A DNA stretch of 64,000 nt from Auanema rhodensis (lineage: Eukaryota; Nematoda; Chromadorea; Rhabditida; Rhabditidae): NCBI GenBank assembly GCA_964057225.1, contig OZ059899.1:15632501-15696500 (forward strand). Direction: 5' to 3'. Of this stretch, positions 53,801 through 64,000 are shown one piece after another. The notes under the pieces were generated by a model. The model had not been told where the DNA came from. It saw nothing but the letters and a program-made list of their open reading frames with translations, and searched no databases. Positions within the stretch are counted from its first letter, which is position 1. Every line of letters starts with the position of its first letter. A program made the translations under genes and the position numbers.

Positions 53801-55384
53801 TTATATTATAAACAATAGAAGGATAATACCTCTTGATAGAGTACTTCAAATGGACATATGAGAGAGTACGATAAAGAGAGAGAAAGAGAGGGCGGAGAGA
53901 ACGTGAGAGATAGAGAGGAAGATAGACATGAAAGATGCTCTATGAGTCATTTATCAATAACGAATGGCAAAAATCCAAAAAGTATAGAAGATAGATAGAG
54001 GTGAAGAAGGAAGATATAACAAGAATGATTTCAAAATAAAATATAAAAACATTCGGAAAATTTGGAAGAAATCAGAAAAAATATTTTACAATGATACAAA
54101 CAAAATGAAAAAATATAAATTACTTGAAATATGGGTCATGCTTGACTACGACGAATCATAGAGGAGAAAATAGATGTGGACATGGCTTGTTTTTGATTTG
54201 TATATCAGTTGAGTTCAGGAATTTGTATGTTTCAAAGGCATTTAATAAAAAACTCAAAAAAATCAGAAATGATTCTCAATCAAGTACATGCGGGTGAAAT
54301 AAAAAAAGAGTTTTAGTTAGATATGTATGGAGTGATAGCAGATGGAAGTTTTTGAGGAAGAACGTCCTAGTCCAAAAGTTCAGGAGGAGGACAGCATTGC
54401 ATCATCATCATCATCATCAACAACATTCGGACATGAGATTCGACAAGAAGAGAAGAAGAACAATATTGTGATTGTTGAATTCTTGTATGTTATAACAGAT
54501 GATGATGATGATGATGAGAAGGAGGATAAGATGGATAGAAGGCAGAGAAAACAAAGTACAACAGAAGGAGAATAGTTGAAAAATCTCAAAATGTTTTAAT
54601 AAGATTGATAGCAAAATTTTAAGTTGAAAAACATACGTCAGCTACAAATGTGATAAAGATATACAATTTACATTTCAAACTTGTTAAACAACTTGAACGC
54701 TTGATAAGTGAAAGAGAAGGTAACTTTAACTTCTGAAGAGAGCAAGAGGGAGAGGGAGAGGAAGATTGAGGATAGTTCACATGTTGTTTTCCAACTAACC
54801 ATATAGATATACGAAGTAATATATTCATAATGATAGCAGAGATAGCGTATGGGAAGGAACAACCTCTCAGAAATCCTGAGTTCGAACACTCAAAAGAAGA
54901 TTAGTGAACGCAGAGAGGTATTAGAACGGAGAAACGAAAGCGATCTCCCTTGTGAAAGCTATAACACTAAGGACAAATCTATTCTTTCAAGCCATAAGAA
55001 GAGAACTTCTTTGAAAAAGTGAAGAGAAATCCCTTTCACCATTTTTCCCACACCCTCCTCTCTTTCTCACCCTCTCTGGCTCTCTCTTGCACTCACTGTC
55101 ACAGTAAACTTGTCCAATATTCCAGCTTTTTCATTCCTTTCCTCAAGCCAAGTTGTTCTCCCATCGTTCTTTCGTGATATTCCTCTACTAGATGGCATGT
55201 TTGCATGTCAAATAGCAATTGAAGGACTACCCTGGGGGTGGGGGGAGAGAAAAGGGTTGAACGGAAAGAGTTAACGGAAAATCAAACGAAAATAATCCGG
55301 CGAATACCAAAAAAAACCTTAATAGTAATATCGAAATACTTATTTACTAATTCTCATTAATTGAACTACATACAGAAGAAAGAG

Positions 55385-55424
<40 letters not shown>

Positions 55425-56267
55425 GAGTTGGAAGCAAGAGCTTGGAGAAGTCTTTTTTTCAAATTAAAAACAACAAAAGTGGAAAGTTTTATCAAGAAAG
55501 ATTAAAGACTAATAAGAAATTTCTAAGAACTTTTACCACAATTCAGCGTTATCAGAAGAAATAAAAAAAGAAAAAAAAGTTTTTTATGACTTCGTACTCG
55601 AAAAGATTTGAAGACAAAGACAATTTTTGTGAAAATGTTTGATGTAATTTGAAATGATAAGATAATTAAATACAAATAATTGAAGTAATAAATCTTATTT
55701 CAATGACAACATAATTTTGTTTTTTTAGATTTGGAAGTCTGCTCCTGGTAGTATTCTCTCTCTCTCTCTCTCTCTCCCTTTATGCCCCCCCCCCTCTCTC
55801 TCTCTCTCTCTCTATCACTTGATAGTAATATGAAGTTTTAGAGTTGGATATCTTTCTTTTAAATAAAAGCCAAAAAGCTTTTGACCTATTTATCTATCCC
55901 TCTCACCCTCATAAATAAATTATTTGAAAGTAAATAAACAAAATAACATAAAACAAATATAATATCAAGTTTAACTAAATATATCAATGATCATCTATAT
56001 ATTATATGAAAAATAATAGAAATATTGACTGTTTTTCGAGTTTAAAGCTGTAGACTGTAAGAGAAGAAATTAAAAATTTAAGTTTTTGGTAAGTTGGATG
56101 ACAACAGGTGAAATGAATTCAAGTATTATTTCGACCACAGCAATAGCTTGTCGTATAATCATCGAATTGTGGTCTTATATGGCAAATCGATAGGCTGATA
56201 ACTTCACTTCCAAATACAATCAGTGTTATAGTAAAAATAATTTTTTCTTTCGTAGAAAATAAAGCTT

Positions 56268-56270
<3 letters not shown>
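50868..56270. other. non-coding region with triplet and GA repeats
   Basis: The stretch contains CAT runs at 52609-52640 and 54396-54415, GAT at 54499-54516, a GA run at 55389-55421, and CT flanking a C run near 55760-55815. A GC-richer patch at 53255-53345 is open in several frames but has no paired splice sites. GTATGTTTC words occur at 51055-51063 (- strand) and 54225-54233 (+ strand). No conserved protein was recognised. Confidence 0.5.

Positions 56271-56354
<84 letters not shown>
56271..56354. repeat. (AG)42 microsatellite, longest in the window
   Basis: A perfect AG run of 84 nt, giving a false Leu-Ser-repeat frame on the - strand. Confidence 0.98.
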
Positions 56355-56357
<3 letters not shown>

Positions 56358-58087
56358 GGGGAAGAGAGAAGGAGGGAGAGGGCATGATAAGAAAGGATTA
56401 GAGAAATAGAGAAGAAGATATTCAGCATGTACATAGATATGCAACAAACTATCTTGAAGAATAAGAGAGAAAGAATGAGGAGAGCGACAGAGAGAATAGG
56501 ACAGTGGACAAGCGAGAAAGAGAGAGAGAGAAAGAGAGAGAGAGTGGAAGTAGGCATGCTGATGTGCTGTCTCATTCCTGTAGGACAGCAGCCTATTTTA
56601 CCATAAAAGCCATTGAAATGGCATCAGAATCAGATTTTATTGTTGTGAGAACATCGAAAAAAAGCCAAATTTTGATCTTTTTCTTTTCAAGTTTTCCCAT
56701 TCAATGCACTACTTCTCTCTCTTCTCTTTTTTTTTAGCTTTCTTGATCATCAATTACTTTTTTATGCAAAAAGAAAGAAAAGAAAAGGATTCTAAAGGGG
56801 ATATATTCAGAATTTTTAAAGAAAAGACCTTCATATGCCATTAACTGAACAACACAGATCGAACAACTCTTCCACTTTTATCACTCAAGTAAGTAACAAT
56901 TCAGCTCTCAGAATTTCCATATAAAAATTATTAGTTACGTATATGATCTGAGTGTTGGTTTTGAAGTTCAAATAACTGAAGATGGAGAAGGTTTTGAATC
57001 TAAAAATTCAGTTGGAGGAGGTTTTAACGGGATAAGTACAGATACTTGAAAGATTAAAGTCAACAAAATGAATTGAAGCATGAAATTCATATATTTTCAA
57101 TAAAATTATTTTAAAAATATGGTGAAAATATACGAAATTATACGAAAAATGTGATATTTTTATGAAAAAAAACTTTTTATAATCTCGCATGAAGCACAGA
57201 ATATGAGAAGTGAAGATGGTGCTGCACAAGAGATGAGAGAATTCAAAAGACCAGCGGCTTGTGGTTTGTATATGACACAACAACTCCACAAGCACACACC
57301 ACATACATCCCCATCCATTCACCTTCTCATAGCCACAACTCCCCCCCCCCCACCCTTCCGCTCTAGCCACAGGTGAGGGTCAGGTGTCTCATGTTGTTGT
57401 TATTTTGTATGTTAATCATAATTAAAATTATAAAATATTTTAAATAAATTATAGAAATTATATTTTCCCTTCAAAAATTGGTCAGTAAAGTAATGTCTAC
57501 TAGCATTACTATGCATCATATATACAGTAAACAATCAAAAATTCAGAAAAAAAACGGATTTTTTTGAATTTGTAACTAACAGACTTCAGACTACTTGATC
57601 ATCTTTATATAATATAATATAAATATATTTTTACATAAACAAATGATGAAACATACATATTTAATGAAAAAAATCTTATTTTATCACTATATTACTGAAT
57701 ATTTTCATTAAACTATCATAGGATCGAGTATAAAGGTAGATGGTTTTTGAACATTGAGAAAGAGGACGCTGAGAAGGAGGGAGAGAGGTTTGATGGAAGG
57801 ATAAGTGGAATTGAAAATTTCTAGTTTTATAACTGAAATTTGAGAAGAAAACACTAAGATATCACTCAAAATGAATATAAAAATGAAAAATTATTTCGTT
57901 TTCCTTCAAAATTTTACAAGATTTTGAATAAAAAAGAAGAAATTCATTTTATTTGAACGAAGCTGTTCCTCTCTGGTGATGTGATCAGATAAGATGGCAA
58001 ACTTTTTTTTCGATTTCCATGATAAATTCTTCTCTTCAATAGTGCCATTTGAGCATGTTACATAGAGAGAGAAAGAGAGACAGAGAT

Positions 58088-58125
<38 letters not shown>

Positions 58126-59405
58126 AGAGAGAGAGAGAGACAGAGAGAGAGATAGAGAGAAAGAGAAAGCAACGGTTTATACCCTTAGGATATATCTCAT
58201 TGGTTGATTTATTTGTGAAAAAAAGCGAGACAAGAGTCAAAGAAAAGATTATTGATAAATGAATTTTCTATTTTTGAAAATATAAAAAAATTATTTTACT
58301 AATTAGCATAATATATATTATACGTGACGTCAAAATTTAAGTAAACAATACGTGAAGAATCATTGTTATTCTAAGATGCTAAGTGACCGGTTGTATACAT
58401 ATGAGACAGGTGTTTGTGATTGTATTTGACTTTGATTTCATTTGAATTGAAGAAAAAGAAGAAAAGAAAAAAATTTTGAATATGGATTAGTTGTGATGAA
58501 CGGAAATGGCATTAAACCGTTTTTTTACGTTTATTTCTTAAGCAAAAAAACCGGATAATCCAAGCGGAAAAGCCGGCTTAAAGCACTTCCATGTTGTGCT
58601 TATAAGATGACCATCAGACAAGCAATTGCCAAGTAAACGAATGTGATGATGTTGTGTGAAAAACTTAACGAATTAACCTTGAAAATGTCTTGAAAGCGAA
58701 AGAGGGAGAAAGAGAGATGAGGGTAAGGATAGCATAGTATATAGTTAGATTGACAGCTACATATCTAATCTACATACATACGTATAGATAAATGGTATGA
58801 AAATAACCTTAAAAAAGCGGAAATAAGATGATTATAAGTTTAAAAATAAATAATAAATAATTATAAAAATTAAATTATATTAAATTAAAATTAATTAAAA
58901 GTTTCGAAAATATAATTATGTTTTATAAAAATTATTTTAATTAATTTATATTATTATAAGATTTCATTTAATATAGTAAAATTTCATAAATAGAGAGAAA
59001 GAGAGAGAAAATGAATTTAAGAAATTGTAAAAGATGATCCTATTAAGCTTGATAAGTAGAAATTGACATACTTAATCCAATTTCTAATAGTAATAAGCGA
59101 ACAAGATTCAAACTATAATCGATTTACATAGAGATATACAAGAGAAATGAAAAACATTTGCTTAAATGGGTTGAAATTGCTAATTTGGATTTGATAGTAG
59201 CAGTAACATTAAAGTTGGAAATCATTGAAGATGATTGAAATAGAAAAAAAAAACAAAAAGAAAATGAAAAGAGAACACCGTGTGGTCAGCCATAAATCAG
59301 TGGTCAGTGAATGGGTACGTTGGTTGTCGTTCATTTTTCCTTTTTTCGACACTAATGGACATGTACTATGAGATAGACAGAATGAATATTCGAGATGTAA
59401 AGAAA

Positions 59406-59464
<59 letters not shown>

Positions 59465-60921
59465 GGGAAGAGGAATAAAAACCTCGTAGCAATAAAGAGA
59501 ATGGTGAAGAGTATTAAAGATGAAAAAGGGTGTAAGCTTTATACCTTCTGAAGATAAACGAGGGGAAAATCTTGCATATTTCACACGTTTGTCCTTCAGA
59601 AGGATGATGACGTGATGATGAAGATGAATTAGAATTAGAAATGTTCATTGAAAATGACCTTTAAGACATTAAAATTTATAATTTAAAATAAAAACAAAAA
59701 CGAAATAACTATATGATATAGTTAAGAAATCAATTTATTATATTTTAACACTTATAAGTGATAAAATAATGTGTGAAGTTTTTCTTCAAGAAGAAGAAGA
59801 AGAAGAAGAAGATCATGACAACGTTGATTGTCGTGACAGATGCCTTTGACGATGGAATAGTCGTCGTTGTCTTTCAGGTAATCAGACAACCTTATCCAAC
59901 AGTTGTCCAGGTAAGGATATAAGAAATAGATGAAAGATTATGTGAATATGATAGAGTATATGAGACAGAAGATGATGATTCTGACCCTGATATCATCCAT
60001 CCTGATGACAATAGTCAGTCACGGCCTTTTTCCTCTTCTCTAACTATGAGATATTATATACTATATGTATATATATGTATATATTAAATTTAATTTATGA
60101 ATTAAATTTGAATTTAGTCTCAGAAAATGAACTAATTTCAAAGTTTTTGTGGCAGAAAACTTTTAGAAAAATCAGAAAATACGTGCTCATCAGTATAATT
60201 GATTGGATTTATATAGAGATTTAATTAATTTTGTACATAAAAAGTTATTTTGTTCTCAAAAAAAAGTAAAATATGATAGAAATGAAGAAAAGAAAAATAT
60301 TTTTTGAATCAATCAATGAACCGTAATGGCTATTAGATGACATCTCTCATCTATCTCTTTCTTTGAATATTCCTCTATATGTATGTTTTAAAATGACATT
60401 TATAAAGCTTTATGTCTGCTTTAAAGCTGATAGTCAAAAATGAAAAGATGAGGGTAAGTTGCAACAAGAAGAAACCTGTTAAAACAGGATGGTGAAGCAA
60501 CATATGACGAAGAATAGCCATTAGAATATCTTTCTCTCCCTTGCTACTACTACTACTACTAGTATACCAGCTCCCTCACTTCTTTCACAAATATATTTGT
60601 ATATATACATTCAAAACATTTTGTGATCTGTGTGCTAATATTTGAAATATTCATTTCATGATTTTATGTTGGAAAAACAAAATTATTTGATAAAGTTTAT
60701 GAGAAAACAAACTAAGAAACTTGAAGTATACATATTAGACCTGAGATCTTAACTATAACCTATTGGAAATGTTTTCATATACAAATGTAAATGACAAAAA
60801 AAATTGAAAAAGCAAACAAATTGAATAAATTATAACATTTTTTAGTAAATAATTATGCTATTTTTATATATAATACGTATAAAGAAAGCATAAAAATGTT
60901 AAATTTTCTTATATGTTTCAT
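56355..60921. other. AT-rich non-coding region and 3' flank of the SLC13 gene
   Basis: No gene is recognised. It holds a C run near 57341-57351, GA tracts at 58091-58122 and 59409-59459, TGACGTCA at 58325, GAA triplets at 59795-59812 and a perfect 19-nt palindromic arrangement at 59706-59724. The 3' UTR of the - strand transporter lies at its right end. Confidence 0.55.
59409..59459. repeat. GA microsatellite
   Basis: A pure GA run of about 51 nt. Confidence 0.97.
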
Positions 60922-63900
60922 TCAACAAGCCAAGGTTATATTTTGACGAGATGATGGTATAATAGGTGATTCTGACATATTAAATAGCCAATATGTATAT
61001 GTATTCATGTTGAGCACCGTTATAGCTATACATAGAATATTCAGACAAACTCCTGTTGTTATCTGAAAGAATCATTGAATAAGCTTGATGTTTAACGACG
61101 TTTCTATCATAGAAATGAGAAAAATGAAATGCAACCGCATTGCGCGCAAACGAAATTAAAAATGAAATAGCTGATTTGAATACGGAACACATATTTATGT
61201 TTACGACTATGTTGGTTGATCTAGAGATGCTGTTTCAGGTAGATTGGGACTTACCATTTCAAACATTGTAACAACTTTAGTATCATAGACAATGGCATTA
61301 GGCGGTGTAGCCATTGGTAACATGAAAGCGAATGAACATGCTACAGCTGTAGGTAGAGCCAGATACAAAGGATTGATGTGGAATGATTCAGCCTACAGTA
61401 AGAATAGTAATTGAAAAATTATTTAAATTATTATAAATTTGATTGAAAGTCATATGCTTACAACTGAAATAACAATTGGAATGAAGATACTTCCTGTTGA
61501 GACATTGCTAGCAAATTCAGTCATGAAGGTGATACATGTTGTTACAGTTACTAAAACAGTTTCCTTAACAACAGAGGAGAACTCAGAGGATGAAACGTAC
61601 ACTGAAGCCAAATATGATCCAAATGTTGGAATAGACCATTCATGGCACACGAGATCAGTACTTGTAAACCAGATCTCTGAAAGTTATCAGAAGATTTTAC
61701 TACTTCTGAATTCAGAAGCATACTTGAACACCATCCGATATAGCATATCCTGCAGCTATGAGTAATTGGCATGACCATGCATATTTCGATTTCATGACTT
61801 TCCAATTCAAAATTGGTTCTATTGGACCTGAAGCATTAGAAGTGTTTTGAGAGGACAAGCCTTCTTTCTGATTCAGAATCACATTTTGACATGAATATAT
61901 GAATATAGTCAATGCTTACTTACCCTTATAAGCAAATGGATTTTCACGTGGCCAAATGAAAAGCAGAAAAACAACAAGAACACCGCAAGTTGAATCAGTT
62001 AACATAACACTGAAATATGATTAAGCTTCATATACTGTAGTGATTTCTTACCCTCCATCAGGAAATAGAACACCCCAACCAGGCATAAATCCAGGTTTAC
62101 GGAATACCCATAATACAAAGAGAACCATAAACCAAAACATTACAGATATTTCGCCGAATCTACAAATTTTCAAGCATTTTTCAACTTTTCCAACCTTCTT
62201 TTTTAAAAAACTAACGTCATTGCACCCAATTCACTGTAAGATGTTTTCAAATGTTTGGATATAACTGAAGATAAACATTTTTCCTCCTTACTTTGTTTCT
62301 TGAACCATTTATAGAAACTTCCAATTCCAAGGAAATACGTCTAAAACTTAAGTTGGTAACAGGCTTAACGTCTCAAATGTGAAACATACACTCAATACAA
62401 AGAATGATGCTAACAGGTATAAGAACATTGGTGGCATAGCAAATGTCATCCATTGTAAATAAGTAACAGTAACTTCTTCATTGGGGTAAAATCTACAGCA
62501 TTTTCAAACTTTTTTTTTCGCAAAATTTGTTGGCTACTTACGTTTGAATTTGTTCGCGAAGTACAAGATTAGGACCAGTTGATGTGAGAATGGCTGTTCC
62601 TCCGATCAGAGAACCATGTGATGCGGCTAAAACGATTGCCTGAAACCTCATCATGAAATATTTTCAAAACCTTTTCAAGTTTTATATCAGAGTTTAAAAT
62701 TTTCTGACTAAAGTTGAAAGAACTTGATAACCTTAGCAAATCCACGATTCTCAGCATCCATCTCATCTACATATTCAAAGAATTCTCGATTATCATTAGC
62801 TACTTCATCATCCAACTTCACACTTTCCCCTTGATCCGAAATCCTAAAATTATATTTAATTGGTCTTCAAACGAAAAACAGATACAAGTTCAAACTTATA
62901 GAATTGAACTCTAAATGTAATGAAAATCAGATTGATGATAATTCAGTTTTGGATTATATTGTTATTTTTAAGAGCATCAGACTAGTTTTTCTAATAATTA
63001 TTCAGATTTTATTAGATATTATTGTACTTTTTTCATAGTTTTATTATTATTATTTATCTTTCCTTTTATATTTTAAAAATTATTTTCAAAATTATTTCGT
63101 TTTTCAATTGTTTTTTGAAAAAAATCTTGTAAAACACCGTGATTTTTAGTGATAAGTCAATATAATTTTGACTTCAAAACCATATTAATAGTGTAGACTT
63201 ATAGCTTTATATCCGGTTTTTACCTTTCACATTTGCTGCACGAATCCCTTTTAACAGCATGAACTCGCTCTTTCACTCTCTCTCTTTCCCCCTCTCTCTT
63301 TATGCTTTCAAATTTTACTTGTATACATGACCTACAAGTTCATATATTGTATTGACTAGCGGGCAGATAATCATGATCAGGTTGTACACAGCGTTTTACA
63401 TATACGGTGGTTTTCAAGGATTCAAGTTTCATGGTTTGGCCATCTGAATGAAGTATGAGAATGAAATTTGAACATGTCTTCACAGAATCAGTTGTCATCA
63501 ACTGGAATGCGAGAGCACATGCTTCAAAAGAATTTTCTTTCCAAATTTTCTTTTTCGTATCATGTACAGTAGTTGAGGTGAGATTAAGGAAAAAGGATGT
63601 GAAGAGAAAATTCAAAGAGAGGGAGAGACAGAGAGAGTGAGAGAGAGAGAGATGTTTGAAATGGAAAATGAACGAAATTACCTCTTTAGCGATTTATTAA
63701 CCGAATCGGATAATCGATGGATTGCTGTAACAATAGCTATTGCAATTGGTAGCATAAGAGCTGTAGTAGCAGTATCAGATACGAAAAATGATCTAAATAC
63801 ATGAAAATAGAAAAGTTTCGTAATATTTGAAGAACTTGCATGAAGGAAGCCGTGAGCATGAAACCCAGAAGCATACTGTAAGATGATGAAGTTTCAATTT

Positions 63901-64000
63901 GAATTCAATCGCAACCTACGTTTGTTTTCTGGATCCTATCAGGGTTAACAGACGCAGGGCAATTCGACGATGTAAGCCTGTCTCTTCAACAGCAATAGCC
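60922..64000 (-). CDS. SLC13-family sodium-coupled di/tricarboxylate or sulfate transporter, 3' 14 exons (N-terminus outside window)
   Basis: Exons (- strand): 64000-63920, 63875-63840, 63792-63682, 62843-62732, 62639-62542, 62492-62390, 62340-62292, 62264-62216, 62159-62052, 62009-61924, 61827-61724, 61674-61462, 61392-61255, 61062-60922 (TGA). Phases agree throughout, giving 475 visible residues; members are usually 550-620, so about 100 are missing. Family hallmarks in order, numbered within the visible part: AVEETGLHRRIALR (2-15), MLLGFML, the first SNT motif region (44-46, read here as S-D-T), HGSLIGGTAILTSTGPNLVL (121-140), ELGAMTFGE, KPGFMPGWG, the second motif TEFASNV (364-370) and MLPMATPPNA (407-416). 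Known function: plasma-membrane sodium symport of citrate, succinate or sulfate (NaDC/NaCT/INDY). Substrate cannot be assigned. Intron 2 has a GC donor (AT/GCAAGT). Two starts for exon 12 fit the acceptor region (61674 or 61676); 61674 keeps phase. The exon 11 acceptor (TGCTTCAG) was chosen over an upstream AG that would add eight residues. Confidence 0.96.

Noticed and set aside
61827-61912. Reading the SLC13 sequence upstream of the exon-11 acceptor (KEGLSSQNTSNAS) as coding
   Set aside because: Reaching it requires a weak AG acceptor (CAGAAAG). The TGCTTCAG acceptor at 61828 keeps phase and gives better family spacing, though the longer form cannot be excluded.

Overview
The window looks like nuclear DNA from an invertebrate animal, most likely a nematode or another worm with compact introns. 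The clues are AT-rich sequence, genes split into many small exons by mostly 45-110 bp GT-AG introns, acceptors ending in T-rich stretches plus CAG/TAG, and strong acceptors 3-25 bases upstream of two start codons, a layout typical of spliced-leader trans-splicing. There are no bacterial operons, Shine-Dalgarno sites or CRISPR arrays. The phylum is inferred from style, not proved.

Layout. (1) At the left edge on the + strand lie the last two exons of a TMEM17-like ciliary transition-zone membrane protein (168-515). (2) Converging on it from the - strand is an eight-exon, 313-residue C2H2 zinc-finger protein (1148-2854). (3) About 26 kb (2.9-28.8 kb) holds no recognisable conserved gene. It is full of GA/CT microsatellites, with a few weak candidate exons, the best being a signal-peptide exon near 12.7 kb. 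(4) A 20-exon - strand gene (28829-40902) encodes a 992-residue STAND-type P-loop NTPase with ankyrin repeats, closest in design to ANKRD50/TANC. Its introns contain one credible nested small secreted-protein gene (33605-33868) and one weaker one (37243-37449). (5) About 20 kb (40.9-60.9 kb) is again microsatellite-rich with no convincing gene. (6) At the right edge on the - strand are 14 exons of an SLC13-family sodium-coupled carboxylate/sulfate transporter (60922-64000), missing its N-terminus beyond the window.

The recognised genes are unrelated in function (cilia, transcription, scaffold/trafficking, metabolite uptake) and share no evident pathway. Points worth follow-up are an Asn-to-Asp change in the first SNT substrate/sodium motif of the SLC13 protein, a GC-AG intron beside a 36-nt micro-exon in the same gene, the nested secreted ORF with an acceptor 3 nt before its ATG, a zinc finger whose last His depends on a possible alternative donor, and over-representation of TGACGTCA and of the 5' splice word GTATGTTTC. 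All exon models were built by hand from splice signals, reading phase and family similarity, with no alignment software.
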